DNA of 64,000 nucleotides from positions 62,001-126,000 of the forward strand of contig NZ_CANLZV010000013.1 of NCBI RefSeq assembly GCF_947495665.1. Direction: 5' to 3'. Below the pieces are notes generated by a model. The model saw only the letters and a list, made by a program, of their open reading frames with translations, did no database searches and was not told the DNA's origin. Below, piece after piece: positions 34,755-44,454 of this stretch (positions are counted from its first letter, which is position 1; every line of letters begins with the position of its first letter). The DNA is from an uncultured Sunxiuqinia sp. GTDB taxonomy: Bacteria; Bacteroidota; Bacteroidia; Bacteroidales; Prolixibacteraceae. The position numbers were made by a program, and so were the translations under genes.

Positions 34755-37040
34755 ATGCGTTATAAGCATCTTCGTTCGCAACTAAAAGGTGCCCGGCAAG
34801 ATAGTTTTGATGAGCTTGCCAAGGCTTTTGAAGCAGATGTAACGGGCATGCAGCCAACGTTTACACCTGTTATCAGTGAGCCTGTTTCTGATTACAAGCA
34901 GGAGATTGAGCGGATTCGTCAAATTGATGCGAAACTGGGATATACTTTTGAACGCCTCAATAAACATCAGCGGCATGCTGTGTTTCATCGGGCCCCAAAT
35001 GTCCTCCTTTCAGCCATGGTGGGCAGTGGCAAAACCACCGTTCTGATTGCTAAAATCTTTTACCTTCATTTTGTTGAGCAAGTTCCTTTTGAGCAGATTG
35101 TGGTATTGACATTTACCAACAAGGCGGCCCGCGAAATAAAAGAGCGAATTGCTGTTTTTTTGGGTGAAGTGGATGCTGGGATGAACGAACAGTTGCGCTA
35201 CTTTGGCACTTTTCATGCGGTGGCCCGTCAGCTTTTGCAAGAACATCCTCTGTTGCCTGAAGTGGGGTTCAAACCCGGTTTCATGATCATGGATGAACCG
35301 GAAAAACAGGCCTTTCTGGAACGCTTGATTGTTCAGGAGAACCTGGAGATTAAATATCAAAATAAGTTGGCAAAACGTTGGCAAAAGTTCCACCAGAATG
35401 GTGAAACAACCATGGGCAACATGAAGTATGAGGATGATTTTGCTGAATTGTCACTTTGGGCAGAGCAAGAGAAGCGCCGCACCAACACCATGGACTTCGA
35501 TGATTTAATCAGCTTGTGCAACACTTTAATGAAGAAACAGCAGAGCCTTCAACCCAAGTGGATTGTGGTGGATGAGTTTCAGGATTGCAATGCAGAACAA
35601 CTTCAGTTGATTGAGTTGTTAAGAGGCAAGGATGCTCAGTTGTTTGTGGTGGGCGATCAAAACCAAAGCATCTATGGCTGGCGGGGGAGCAGGGAACATC
35701 TGTTTCAGGAAGTGCACCCCAAATGGGAGGCTGTTTGGATGGAGCTTCCGCAAAATTACCGGAGTACGGGCACCATTCTTTCGGCTGCAGAAACCTTGCT
35801 TCAGCGTAACCAGGGAAGCCTGATTGCCACCCGTCAAAGTGGAACTCCTATCGAAATTATCCGTCACTTTGATGATCAGCAGGAAGCCTTTTACCTGCGG
35901 GAGAAGCTGCTTAGCCTGCAAAAGCAGCAGGTTGCCTTGGATACGGTTGCTGTTTTGTTTCGCACCCATCAACAAATCAAAATTGTGGAAACAGTACTGG
36001 AGCAAGCTGCTATTCCGTATCAGTTGGTAAAACGAAGTGAATTGCACGAAAACCCTGCGCAGGCATTTTTACTTCGAATTTTCAAAGTGTCTATCAATCC
36101 GAATGATTTTGATGCTTGTTTGGCCTTGATTTGCGATCCCAATTTTGGAACCTGTAAACGAAGCAAAAAGCTCATTCAGACTCTCCGGGAACGGAATACG
36201 GGAACTTCTGTTTTGAGAGCACTTCGTGATTATATTTCCACGCTAAAACAGCCGGCAACAGCCCATGTTCGGCTGATGGATCAATTGGAACGTTTCAAAG
36301 ACGAATTTTTGCCCGAGACCGATGCCTCGGCAGAGCAGCTCATCGACTTTCTGGAGATTCGCTCCATTCTGAAGCCCACTTCAATTCATCATGCGGAATA
36401 CCTGGCTGCCATAACTGAAGCCTGGGAGCAACTGACGCGCTACCGGAAAGAGCAGGGGTGGGGAGATGCAACTTCAATCTTTCATGTGGCCATCGATCAG
36501 GTTGTGTTGGAAGGATCGTTTCAGATTAACGATCGGATTAAGGGAAAGGGCCAGGGCGTGCACTTGCTCACAATTCATGCTTCGAAAGGCCTGGAGTTTG
36601 ATCGGGTGTACCTGGCAGGGGTGAATACCGGGATCATTCCTTTAGCCCGCCACCAACGCGGGAGTGAAAATCTGAAAGAAGAGAAGCGCCTTTTGTTTGT
36701 TGCAATAACCCGAGGAAAAAATCAGGTTGAGATTGGCTGGCATGCGCAACCCACGCTGCGTCATGTCGAACCAAAACCTTCTTATTTTCTGAATGCCATT
36801 CCTGAGATGCTGCTAAAGCGAAGCGTTTCGGTTGCCGATGTTGCTAAACCCGTTTCGGAAGAGCACGAGTCCGACCTTTGGAAGAAGGACATGTTGGTGC
36901 AACACAAAAAGTACGGCCCAGGCAAAGTGATTGCCGTTGAGGAAAAGGAACTGATTTGTAATTTCGACGCTGTAGGAGAAAAATCCTTTTCCAAAGCGTT
37001 TGCCAAGGTATTGCTGGAAAAAATTGCGGGCAGCGCTTAA
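34755..37040 (+). CDS. UvrD/Rep-type superfamily 1 DNA helicase
   Basis: 761 residues from the ATG at 34755. A TTG at 34722 in the same frame lies upstream of the -7 box and cannot be transcribed from it. SF1A motifs appear in order: Q-like LNKHQRHAV, Walker A MVGSGKTT, motif Ia LTFTNKAAREIKER, FGTFHAVARQLL, DEFQDCNAEQ (motif II), GDQNQSIYGWRGS (III), LPQNYRST (IV), HASKGLEFDRVYLAGVN (V) and FVAITRGKNQ (VI). The C-terminus has a short UvrD-like tail (VQHKKYGPGKVIAVEE). It unwinds DNA 3' to 5' in repair or replication restart. Its stop overlaps the convergent helicase gene by 4 bases. Confidence 0.93.
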   Translation: MRYKHLRSQLKGARQDSFDELAKAFEADVTGMQPTFTPVISEPVSDYKQEIERIRQIDAKLGYTFERLNKHQRHAVFHRAPNVLLSAMVGSGKTTVLIAKIFYLHFVEQVPFEQIVVLTFTNKAAREIKERIAVFLGEVDAGMNEQLRYFGTFHAVARQLLQEHPLLPEVGFKPGFMIMDEPEKQAFLERLIVQENLEIKYQNKLAKRWQKFHQNGETTMGNMKYEDDFAELSLWAEQEKRRTNTMDFDDLISLCNTLMKKQQSLQPKWIVVDEFQDCNAEQLQLIELLRGKDAQLFVVGDQNQSIYGWRGSREHLFQEVHPKWEAVWMELPQNYRSTGTILSAAETLLQRNQGSLIATRQSGTPIEIIRHFDDQQEAFYLREKLLSLQKQQVALDTVAVLFRTHQQIKIVETVLEQAAIPYQLVKRSELHENPAQAFLLRIFKVSINPNDFDACLALICDPNFGTCKRSKKLIQTLRERNTGTSVLRALRDYISTLKQPATAHVRLMDQLERFKDEFLPETDASAEQLIDFLEIRSILKPTSIHHAEYLAAITEAWEQLTRYRKEQGWGDATSIFHVAIDQVVLEGSFQINDRIKGKGQGVHLLTIHASKGLEFDRVYLAGVNTGIIPLARHQRGSENLKEEKRLLFVAITRGKNQVEIGWHAQPTLRHVEPKPSYFLNAIPEMLLKRSVSVADVAKPVSEEHESDLWKKDMLVQHKKYGPGKVIAVEEKELICNFDAVGEKSFSKAFAKVLLEKIAGSA

Positions 37041-39721
37041 TCCTCTTTTTGACCACCCATCATCCGACGAATCTTCAGCTCTTTTCGCAAGTCTGTTTCA
37101 CTGGCGGCCTGCAAGCTTAAAGTGTACGAAACGGGAACATCAACCACGGCTGATAATTCTTTTTTCAAGTCTTTTATAACGGTTTCAGTGTTCGCTATTT
37201 TCAATATGGCAGGAGGAAGATACAAGGTGATTCTTTCGGCCGATTGTTCCACTCGGCTCACCTCTTTCAGAAACTTAGCCCCGAAGCGGGATTCCTGATT
37301 GAAGCGGTCCAGTAGTCCTTCCCAATCGCTTTTAATTGCTTCCCACTTTATTTTCGGCAAATCCGTTTGCTGAGGTCCTTTTCGATCCACTCCGGCCAAA
37401 GGCGATTGCAGTTCCTTATAGAAATTACGGAGCGCCCAAAGAATCAGGTTTTTATCAATCCGGTGATCGCCCACACAAACCGGGCACCCGGTTTTACAGC
37501 TACAGCTTTTTACCAGAATGCCTGCATTTTGAATAATCTGATCAATGTAATCAAATACTTTTTCAGAAAAGCCCAGTCCACCGGGATAGCCGTCATACAA
37601 TACCACAGCATACTTGGTTCGCTTGGTTTCTGCATCAACAAATGAAAGGACAGAACCTTCCAGATCACTGTCGGTAGCCATTACCCGCATCGAAGCCGCT
37701 GCTTTTATGCAATGAACCAGGCCTTCGGTGTAATCAAACCGTGGCACTTTTCCTTCAGGAGTTCCTTGTTCCAGCGCAGGAGCTTTGCCGGTAGCCACAA
37801 ATGTACGCACCACATTTTCGGGGATTTCAATCCAGCAAGCTTCTGTTTCCATCTTTGTGCGTAAAATCTCCGACAAATCAGTAAATCCCAGATTTTGATG
37901 TGTATTGAATTCGACCATTTTAAAACCGGTGATCAATATGGTCACCCGCACATCGCCGAAGTAACGATTGATTCGCTGTTCTTTGTGTTGCTCATGTTCC
38001 ATTAAAATGGTTATGTTTCCCGGCTTGTGTGGTTCGGTATAATAGTTTGAATTGACTTTTTTGATGAAAGCAGTTTTGCTCTCCAGATCTAAACGGATTG
38101 ATTTGTACTGAACGCTATCGTGCAGATAAATAGCTCCCGGGTAAAATTCTTTTTTAGCCTGAATCAGATCGACAACCGTTACTGTTTCCTCTTTTTCCAT
38201 GTCAACCACTTTGATGGTGTCGCCCGTAATGTTGCGCAAACTGATTTCATGTGCAGGCGAAATGTCTCCACTCCATTGATAGGTGTTGTTTTGTTCAGCC
38301 AGCTCACCTTCATGCTGCAACAAAGGGATTATTTCACCCAAATCGGGAAATGAAGCTACATCGTCAATGGTTAATGGCAGTTCGGCAGAGGCTGCCCGAA
38401 TATGAGCCAGCTGGATATAAAGGTTGTCCCGGTCGATGATGGCATTCTCAGAATCGGCCTGTAACAGCCAGTCGGGGTGCTTCCCCACGTATTGATCCAA
38501 GGGTTTCTCTTTGAGCAAGACAATGGCATGTGCCTCAGAGCCATTTCTTCCGGCCCGGCCTAACTGTTGCCAGAAGCTGGCACGTGTTCCCGGAAATCCG
38601 CCCATTATAACGGCGTCTAAACTACCGATGTCAATTCCCAGCTCCAGTGCATTGGTTGAAACAACTCCCAGCAGAGCCCCTTCAACTAGGTCTGTTTCAA
38701 TTTTAGTTCGTTCTACAGGCGTATATCCTCCTCGATAGGCTGATAGTTTATCGGACATGTTGATGCCATATTCCATTGGATCGGAGGCCAAAATGTCGCG
38801 ACTCTCTTTGGTCACAATCTCGGTTTCGCGACGCGATTGACAAAAGGTAATGGAACGGACGCCCGACAGCACCAACTGGGGGAGTAGCACTTTGAGTTCT
38901 TCGGTAACTGCTTTTTTGCGCTGGGCTTTTTCTAAATATTCCGGTTGAAAGAAATGAATGTGTTTGGTCGGCGAGGGCGATCCATCCTGATCAACCAGTT
39001 CAAAGGGGGTGTGGCAAATATTTTCAGCCAATTCCTGTGGATTGGCAATGGTTGCCGAACTGCACAAAAAGCGAGGTCGGTTACCATGATAATCACAAAT
39101 TCGCAACAACCGGCGAAATACATTGGAAACATGCGAACCAAATGCGCCACGATAGGCGTGAAGCTCATCAATCACAAGTGTGTCGAGATTGGCAAATAGG
39201 TGCGGAAACCCATATTTATTGTGGTTGGGCAAAAAGCCTGCATTCATCATATCCGGATTAGTCAGAATGATGTTGGCCTGCTCGCGAATCCGGCTGCGCT
39301 CATTGGGAGGCGTATCACCATCGTAAACGCCTGCTTGTATTTTGTTTTCGCCAAAGAAGGCGACAAACTCTTTGATGTTGCGGTACTGGTCTTTCGCCAA
39401 GGCCTTGGTTGGGTAAATAAAAATAGCCCGGCGTGCTGGATTTTCCAGAATGCGTTGCACCACGGGCAGGTAAAACGACAAAGACTTTCCGCTGGCCGTG
39501 CCGGTGGTAATCACGACACTTTTGCCGGCGTATGCTTTTTCGAACATTTCAGCCTGGTGCGAGTAGAGTTTTTCGTATCCGTTTTGTGTCATCCAATTTT
39601 GTAATTCAGGATGCAGGCTTGTCGGTGGTTCAACAAAAATGGCCGGACGGGCTTTTAGCTGGCGGCTTGCGATAATACGCTCATCATGTTTCAATAAAAT
39701 TCGGGATACGGCATTACTCAT
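37037..39721 (-). CDS. DEAD/DEAH superfamily 2 helicase with DUF1998 zinc region (MrfA/YprA-like)
   Basis: About 894 residues from the ATG at 39721; an upstream in-frame TTG (39748) lies inside the -7 box and is rejected. Motifs: YSHQAEMFE, Walker A TGTASGKSLSF, DELHAYRG (motif II), SSATIANP (III), and in the second RecA domain STNALELGIDIGSLDAV and QQLGRAGRNG. The C-terminal DUF1998 region has four clustered Cys (CSCKTGCPVC), a likely zinc site. Members of this family (Bacillus MrfA) repair mitomycin-type crosslinked DNA as 3'-5' helicases. It is convergent with and overlaps the UvrD-like gene by 4 bases. Confidence 0.92.
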   Translation of the reverse strand: MSNAVSRILLKHDERIIASRQLKARPAIFVEPPTSLHPELQNWMTQNGYEKLYSHQAEMFEKAYAGKSVVITTGTASGKSLSFYLPVVQRILENPARRAIFIYPTKALAKDQYRNIKEFVAFFGENKIQAGVYDGDTPPNERSRIREQANIILTNPDMMNAGFLPNHNKYGFPHLFANLDTLVIDELHAYRGAFGSHVSNVFRRLLRICDYHGNRPRFLCSSATIANPQELAENICHTPFELVDQDGSPSPTKHIHFFQPEYLEKAQRKKAVTEELKVLLPQLVLSGVRSITFCQSRRETEIVTKESRDILASDPMEYGINMSDKLSAYRGGYTPVERTKIETDLVEGALLGVVSTNALELGIDIGSLDAVIMGGFPGTRASFWQQLGRAGRNGSEAHAIVLLKEKPLDQYVGKHPDWLLQADSENAIIDRDNLYIQLAHIRAASAELPLTIDDVASFPDLGEIIPLLQHEGELAEQNNTYQWSGDISPAHEISLRNITGDTIKVVDMEKEETVTVVDLIQAKKEFYPGAIYLHDSVQYKSIRLDLESKTAFIKKVNSNYYTEPHKPGNITILMEHEQHKEQRINRYFGDVRVTILITGFKMVEFNTHQNLGFTDLSEILRTKMETEACWIEIPENVVRTFVATGKAPALEQGTPEGKVPRFDYTEGLVHCIKAAASMRVMATDSDLEGSVLSFVDAETKRTKYAVVLYDGYPGGLGFSEKVFDYIDQIIQNAGILVKSCSCKTGCPVCVGDHRIDKNLILWALRNFYKELQSPLAGVDRKGPQQTDLPKIKWEAIKSDWEGLLDRFNQESRFGAKFLKEVSRVEQSAERITLYLPPAILKIANTETVIKDLKKELSAVVDVPVSYTLSLQAASETDLRKELKIRRMMGGQKED

Positions 39722-39745
39722 TGCTTTGCTTCTTTTAGATACCGG

Positions 39746-39753
39746 CAAAGATA
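39746..39753 (-). promoter_or_regulatory. -7 box TATCTTTG for the MrfA-like helicase
   Basis: Exact TANNTTTG match on the minus strand, 24 bases before the ATG at 39721 and followed by GCCGG as often seen at Bacteroidota promoters. Confidence 0.7.
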
Positions 39754-39828
39754 GGTTTTATCATTCTCCGGGGGCATTCATTTTCATAGTTCCTGAAATG
39801 ATGGGGCATTCAGTTGGGACTATGGGAA

Positions 39829-40155
39829 TTAGTCTTCGTCTTTAGCAATGCTCTTTTCAAAAAGCAAACCGCCCTTGTACATTCCCTTTAAAACAGGTTG
39901 TATTTCCTCACCAAGTGTGGTTAGGCTATATTCTACGCGAGGTGGAACTTCCGGATATACCGTTCGGCTAATCAACCCATCAGCCTCCAGCTCTTTTAGT
40001 TGTTTGGTGAGCATGCGCTCACTGATGTCCGGCAAAAGCTTTACCAATTCACTGTATCGCTTCTTCCCCTGAAACAAATGAAGAATAATCGTTCCTTTTC
40101 TTTTTCCCTTAATTGTATTGATGAACGTATCTATCGGACAATAACTTTTTTTCAT
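39829..40155 (-). CDS. HxlR-family transcriptional regulator
   Basis: 108 residues, a single winged-helix domain of the HxlR type: YCPIDTFINTIKGKRKGTIILHLFQGKKRYSELVKLLPDISERMLTKQLKELEADGLISRTVYPEVPPRVEYSLTTLG in order. Cys6 near the N-terminus is the position used as a redox sensor in several relatives. It is divergent from the oxidoreductase gene at 40295; HxlR genes commonly control an adjacent quinone or enone reductase, so it probably regulates that gene through the 139-base gap. Confidence 0.92.
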   Translation of the reverse strand: MKKSYCPIDTFINTIKGKRKGTIILHLFQGKKRYSELVKLLPDISERMLTKQLKELEADGLISRTVYPEVPPRVEYSLTTLGEEIQPVLKGMYKGGLLFEKSIAKDED

Positions 40156-40294
40156 TTATTTTTTCTTTCAATATCCTGTGGCAGAACAAAACGGTATGAA
40201 ATGTTCGTAAGCGTACTTGGTGTGAGTTCTTGTTGGTCTGTATATTTTCATAGAACTTTGCCGTAAAGTTACTTAAAACGATAAAATAGTAATC

Positions 40295-41293
40295 ATGAAT
40301 AGACAATCAACATTTAAAGCATTGGTCGTTGAGGAAGTGGATGGGGCTTTTACACGAGAGATAAAATCAAAGTTAGTAAGTGACTTACCTGAAGGCGATT
40401 TACTGATTAAGGTTCACTATTCTTCGCTGAATTACAAAGATGCGCTTTCGGCGAGCGGTAATAAAGGTGTTACCCGGAAATATCCGCATACGCCCGGTAT
40501 TGATGCGGTTGGCATAGTGTTGTCTTCGAAGTCGGCCCGATTTAAATCAGGAGATCAAGTCATTGTAACAAGTTATGATTTGGGAATGAATACCGATGGC
40601 GGTTTTAGCGAATTGATCAGCGTTCCTGAAGATTGGGCGGTTAAGTTACCTGAAAACCTGAGCATGAAAGAGGCAATGATTATTGGAACAGCTGGTTTGA
40701 CAGCCGGGATGTCGGTATTAAGACTCACTGAAACAATCGAGCCAGAGGATGGCGAAATCATTGTTTCGGGGGCTACGGGTGGCGTAGGAGCTTTAAGTAT
40801 TTCCATTCTGAATAAACTGGGGTATCGAATAGCAGCCATTACCGGCAAAGAAACAGCGCGTGATTTTCTGATGAAGCTGGGAGCTGATACGATTATCCTG
40901 CGAAGCGATTTTGAAGCTTTGGCGAATAAGCCGCTATTAAAACCTGTTTATGCCGGAGCTATAGATACGGTGGGTGGAGTTATTTTAGAAAATATACTAA
41001 AATCAACAAACCCCATGGGGGTGGTTACTTGCTGTGGCAATGTGGCCTCACCAAAACTTGAGCTAACGGTGTTTCCTTTCATTTTGAGGGGGGTAACTTT
41101 GATTGGAATCGATTCTCAAAACTATCCGATGCGCTATCGGGAGCAGGTTTGGAATAAATTGGCAAACGACTGGAAACCGGATAATTTAGCCGATACGTGT
41201 ACCGAAATCAGCTTGAATGAGCTCAATGATAAAATTGACTTAATGCTTCGTGGAGAATTGAAAGGACGGACGGTATTGAATATGGTGGACTAA
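40295..41293 (+). CDS. YhdH/YhfP-type MDR oxidoreductase (acrylyl-CoA reductase/quinone reductase-like)
   Basis: 332 residues. It has the medium-chain dehydrogenase fold without zinc ligands: YSSLNYKDALSASGNKGVTRKYPHTPGIDAVG at the N-terminus is diagnostic of the YhdH/AcuI group, VIVTSYDLGMNTDGGFSE follows, and the NADPH site is VSGATGGVGALSISILNKLGY near residues 150-170. These enzymes reduce activated double bonds such as acryloyl-CoA or quinones with NADPH. The divergent HxlR gene is its probable regulator. A terminator follows at 41345. Confidence 0.92.
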   Translation: MNRQSTFKALVVEEVDGAFTREIKSKLVSDLPEGDLLIKVHYSSLNYKDALSASGNKGVTRKYPHTPGIDAVGIVLSSKSARFKSGDQVIVTSYDLGMNTDGGFSELISVPEDWAVKLPENLSMKEAMIIGTAGLTAGMSVLRLTETIEPEDGEIIVSGATGGVGALSISILNKLGYRIAAITGKETARDFLMKLGADTIILRSDFEALANKPLLKPVYAGAIDTVGGVILENILKSTNPMGVVTCCGNVASPKLELTVFPFILRGVTLIGIDSQNYPMRYREQVWNKLANDWKPDNLADTCTEISLNELNDKIDLMLRGELKGRTVLNMVD

Positions 41294-41344
41294 AACCGGT
41301 TTTATAGCTCGTCAGGTTCTATTATGTATTACTTATCCGGATTT

Positions 41345-41390
41345 GAACAAAGCAAGGCTTTTGACCGAGGTCTTCCTTTGTTCTGTTTTT
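41345..41390 (+). terminator. Terminator after the oxidoreductase gene
   Basis: An 8-bp stem (41345-41352 with 41376-41383) extends after a mismatch by three more pairs and is followed by TGTTTTT. Confidence 0.65.
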
Positions 41391-41459
41391 GGGTTGAGCC
41401 TGACAGGTTCGAAATTGGTTCAAAAGAACCCCGAAGACCTATTTTCTAAAGAAAGATTG

Positions 41460-41467
41460 TAATTTTG
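41460..41467 (+). promoter_or_regulatory. -7 box TAATTTTG for mazG
   Basis: Exact TANNTTTG match 28 bases before the start codon; the leader contains AAAAGGTG, a weak ribosome-binding sequence. Confidence 0.65.
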
Positions 41468-41495
41468 ATCATTCAAAAATAAAAGGTGCAGGCAG

Positions 41496-42272
41496 ATGAA
41501 TGAAAAACTGGAAGCTTTTGGCAGGTTGTTGAAAATTATGGATGAACTCCGGGAGAAATGTCCTTGGGATCGGGAGCAAACTTTTGAATCGTTACGAAAG
41601 CTGACGATTGAAGAAACCTACGAGTTAGGGGATGCTATTTTGCAGGCTGACCTGCAGGAAATCAAGAAAGAGCTGGGAGACGTGCTGCTGCACATTGTGT
41701 TCTACGCTAAAATTGGAGAGGAGAAAAAGGCTTTTGATATAGCAGATGTGATCAACAGTTTGAATGAAAAGCTGATTTACAGGCATCCGCACATTTACGG
41801 AGAGGTGGATGTAACCAATGCCCGCGAGGTAGAGCAAAACTGGGAAAGCCTGAAGTTGAAAGAAAAGGGGCGCAAAAAGAAAACTGTGTTGGAAGGTGTC
41901 CCTGCTTCACTTCCAGCTTTGGTTAAAGCCAACCGGATACAGGAAAAGGCCAGCGGAGTGGGTTTCGACTGGGAGCATCCGGAGCAGGTGTGGGACAAGG
42001 TGAAAGAGGAGGTGAATGAGTTGCAGGACGAATTGACAGCTGATAACCGCGATAAAATTGAAGCCGAATTTGGCGATTTGTTTTTCGCCATGGTCAATGC
42101 AGCCCGACTTTATGGTGTTGATCCGGAAGCTGCCTTGGAGCGAACGAATCTGAAATTTATCAAACGTTTTAACTACCTCGAAAGTCAAACCCTGAAAAAA
42201 GGGAAGGACTTGAAAGGTTTATCGCTTGCCGAAATGGACAAATATTGGGACGAAGCCAAGAAACTGGAGTAA
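41496..42272 (+). CDS. mazG: MazG nucleoside triphosphate pyrophosphohydrolase
   Basis: 258 residues, the full two-domain form. The first MazG domain has CPWDREQTFESL and the metal motif EETYELGDAI followed by ELGDVLLHIVFYAKI; the second has VKANRIQEKASGVGFDW, EEVNELQDEL and EFGDLFFAMVNAARL. It hydrolyses (d)NTPs to monophosphates, cleaning nucleotide pools and in some bacteria lowering ppGpp. It stands alone with its own promoter. Confidence 0.95.
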   Translation: MNEKLEAFGRLLKIMDELREKCPWDREQTFESLRKLTIEETYELGDAILQADLQEIKKELGDVLLHIVFYAKIGEEKKAFDIADVINSLNEKLIYRHPHIYGEVDVTNAREVEQNWESLKLKEKGRKKKTVLEGVPASLPALVKANRIQEKASGVGFDWEHPEQVWDKVKEEVNELQDELTADNRDKIEAEFGDLFFAMVNAARLYGVDPEAALERTNLKFIKRFNYLESQTLKKGKDLKGLSLAEMDKYWDEAKKLE

Positions 42273-42306
42273 TCCAGCTTCCGGCTTCTGATTCGTACGG
42301 TGTATT

Positions 42307-42543
42307 TTAAGATCTTGAATTGGTCTCTTCCGGCGCTTTGGGGGTTCCCTGCATTTCTTTAAGCCTCTTTCTCAAACGATTCATTTCCAGGCTGCCAATT
42401 ACAAAATGGGCAATCAGCCCATAATACATGAGTTCGCTTCCATAGGGATAATGTTGTATTTTGAATATCACTCCAGCTAAAATGCTAACGGTAGACAAGA
42501 CCAAAAGCACATGCATTAGCGTGTCGGTTAGTTGTTTATTCAT
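42307..42543 (-). CDS. Small two-helix membrane protein with GldL-like motif
   Basis: 78 residues from the ATG at 42543. Longer in-frame starts would run back into the upstream gene and give no sensible signal. Two hydrophobic helices (residues about 8-27 and 36-54) are joined by FKIQHYPYGSEL, a motif seen at the start of the gliding-motility/type IX secretion protein GldL; the rest of GldL is absent. It lies 49 bases after the DUF2007 gene, so the two are probably cotranscribed. Function unknown. Confidence 0.75.
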   Translation of the reverse strand: MNKQLTDTLMHVLLVLSTVSILAGVIFKIQHYPYGSELMYYGLIAHFVIGSLEMNRLRKRLKEMQGTPKAPEETNSRS

Positions 42544-42592
42544 AATTCTTGGGTTAATCTGATTTGTCGTTTTTCGAATGTGTTTTTTGTAA

Positions 42593-42820
42593 CTATTCCT
42601 TAAAATTCTGAAGAATCGGTTCAGCCTGCTCCAGGTCTCGTTCTTGAATGTACAAGTCAACGGCGTTGGGCGTGCTAACTCCAAATCCGGCGGCAATCCC
42701 TGATTGAAAGTCGTTACGGATAATTGCCGGAATGCCGATGTCTTCCAGCTTAGCTTTCAGTAGTACAACCGAAACCTGGCTCCCGGTATAAACAGGAATG
42801 AGTTGATCTTCATTTTTCAT
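42593..42820 (-). CDS. DUF2007 family protein
   Basis: 75 residues, cytoplasmic. It shows the DUF2007 pattern: VYTGSQVSVVLLKAKLEDIGIPAIIRND followed by VDLYIQERDLEQAEPILQNF. The family has a ferredoxin-like fold and is described as putative signal-transducing, without a proven role. It is followed by a small membrane protein gene in the same direction. Confidence 0.88.
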   Translation of the reverse strand: MKNEDQLIPVYTGSQVSVVLLKAKLEDIGIPAIIRNDFQSGIAAGFGVSTPNAVDLYIQERDLEQAEPILQNFKE

Positions 42821-42964
42821 GATGACTTCATTTTTTTATTGTTTTCCAATTTAGGAATTATTGCCCAGAAAGAGGCCTCGGAACGAAACTATTTTAATAT
42901 GGTAAATTATACCAATTGAACGAAACCGGATTCGTATTCGGCAAGAAGTGCCTGTTTGTGAAAT

Positions 42965-42995
42965 AAAAAAAGGAGACTTTTGATGGCCTCCTTTT
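42965..42995 (-). terminator. Terminator for the WecA/MraY-like gene
   Basis: On the minus strand an 8-bp stem (AAAAGGAG with CTCCTTTT) ends in a T run. It lies 43 bases past the stop at 43038. Confidence 0.75.
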
Positions 42996-43037
42996 GATTG
43001 ATATGAAAGAATTGTTGTTTGTTTGATTTCGCTTCTT

Positions 43038-44204
43038 TTACACTTTCAATAGTTTCTTTTTAGAGAGTTTGCCTGGCTCTTCTGCGACTTTTGTGCCAAG
43101 TGGCAGCAAACGAATAATTTTGCTGGATTCTTCTTCTGTTGCTTTTTCCTGGTTTTTCTGGTATTGTTTTGATTTGTAGTTGAGCCAACCGATGGCTGAA
43201 AAACTCATGCTAAGCAAAAGGATGAAGCTGACAGAAATATTGATATACAGCTGAAAAGTCAAGGCCAGCAAGGCAAACAAAGCCGTGTAGCCAATCAGGA
43301 AAGCAGTGGCTGCAATATGTGATAATCCGGCTTTAATCAGCAAGTGGTGAATGTGATTGTTGTCGGGTGAAAACGGCGACTTTTTATGGTATATACGCAC
43401 GGCAAACACCCTTAAGGTATCCGTAATCGGAACAATTAGCATGGCTACAACAAATAGCGGCGCCTGCTGAAAATGAAACGGATTGGCCGTGAGTACATTT
43501 AGTTCGTTGAATTTAATCATGATGGCTCCCAGCAAAACACCTAAGATAAGCGAACCGGTATCGCCCATAAATATTTTATTACTGTTTCCCCAAAGGTTAA
43601 AGCGCAGGTATGCTAGTAGACTAGCTGCAAGTGCAGTACTGATAATGGCATAGCCAATAAAGCCTGTCATATAAAACCAGACACCGACCGTAGCACTCAC
43701 CAGTACGCCAATGCCGGCAGCCAGCCCGTCAATTCCATCAATTAAATTGACGGCGTTAATCAAAAACAGGAACACCATAATTGACAATGGAATACTTACC
43801 CAGGGGCTGAATTCGCTGATGCCTCCCAAACCGTAAGCTTGCGTGATTTGGAAACCACCGAGCACCACCAGAAGGGTGGACGCAGCAATTTGAACCATCA
43901 GTTTTTTACGGGCTGAAATGATGAGCAAATCATCTTTTAAACCGGTAAAAAACATCATGATGATGGCGGCGTACAGAAAACGTAGCTCTGTTAAACGAAT
44001 GTTGGGAAGGAAAACCAGTGTGCTGATGTTTACCCCAATAAAGATGGCCACGCCACCCAATGTTGGAATGACCGTTTTGTTCAACTTGCGTTGATCGGGC
44101 ACATCCATTAGGTTCTTAGCTTTTGAAACCCTGACAATGGGAGGAATGACAGCGTAAGTAATAATAAAACTAAGAATGATGTTTGATAAAAGAGTGATAC
44201 TCAC
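43038..44204 (-). CDS. MraY/WecA-family polyprenyl-phosphate sugar-1-phosphate transferase
   Basis: 388 residues starting with GTG, with about 11 membrane segments. The catalytic loops are present: GLKDD (residues ~88-92), NLIDGIDGLAAG (~152), GDTGS and the carbohydrate-recognition loop PFSPDNNHIHHLL, whose HIHH form is typical of WecA/TagO/Wbp enzymes rather than MraY. It transfers a GlcNAc-like sugar phosphate from UDP to undecaprenyl phosphate, starting O-antigen, capsule or related glycan synthesis. It stands alone, with a 50-residue charged cytoplasmic tail after the last membrane helix. Confidence 0.93.
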   Translation of the reverse strand: MSITLLSNIILSFIITYAVIPPIVRVSKAKNLMDVPDQRKLNKTVIPTLGGVAIFIGVNISTLVFLPNIRLTELRFLYAAIIMMFFTGLKDDLLIISARKKLMVQIAASTLLVVLGGFQITQAYGLGGISEFSPWVSIPLSIMVFLFLINAVNLIDGIDGLAAGIGVLVSATVGVWFYMTGFIGYAIISTALAASLLAYLRFNLWGNSNKIFMGDTGSLILGVLLGAIMIKFNELNVLTANPFHFQQAPLFVVAMLIVPITDTLRVFAVRIYHKKSPFSPDNNHIHHLLIKAGLSHIAATAFLIGYTALFALLALTFQLYINISVSFILLLSMSFSAIGWLNYKSKQYQKNQEKATEEESSKIIRLLPLGTKVAEEPGKLSKKKLLKV

Positions 44205-44231
44205 AGAGTTTAGTTTTGAAATTAGTCGTCA

Positions 44232-44239
44232 CAAAATTA
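44232..44239 (-). promoter_or_regulatory. -7 box TAATTTTG for the WecA-like gene
   Basis: Exact TANNTTTG match on the minus strand, 27 bases before the GTG start at 44204. The remaining gap to 44455 shows no gene. Confidence 0.6.
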
Positions 44240-44454
44240 ATAAATTAATTCAATGGGCATTATATAAAGTAGTTTATTTCATGAACGGCATGTTTTAGGG
44301 GGGTAAATGACCGCTCCCGACTCATGAACGATCATTTGTGAAAAAAATCTGACGGTGCTTTAGCAAGAAATCAGCACACATGCCATCATACCTCTTCGAG
44401 TTTTTTTTGATGCCAAAAGAGCAATTGTTTTACTATCAATAAAATTATATGAGC

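Noticed and set aside
42544-42696. N-terminal extension of the small GldL-like membrane protein
   Set aside because: The extension overlaps the DUF2007 gene and its translation is the shifted frame of that gene; the ATG at 42543 starts a normal hydrophobic protein.
44205-44454. Possible small RNA or gene in the gap before the SMP-30-like gene's 3' end
   Set aside because: Only weak hairpins and a T run were seen, with no convincing coding frame or RNA family signature.
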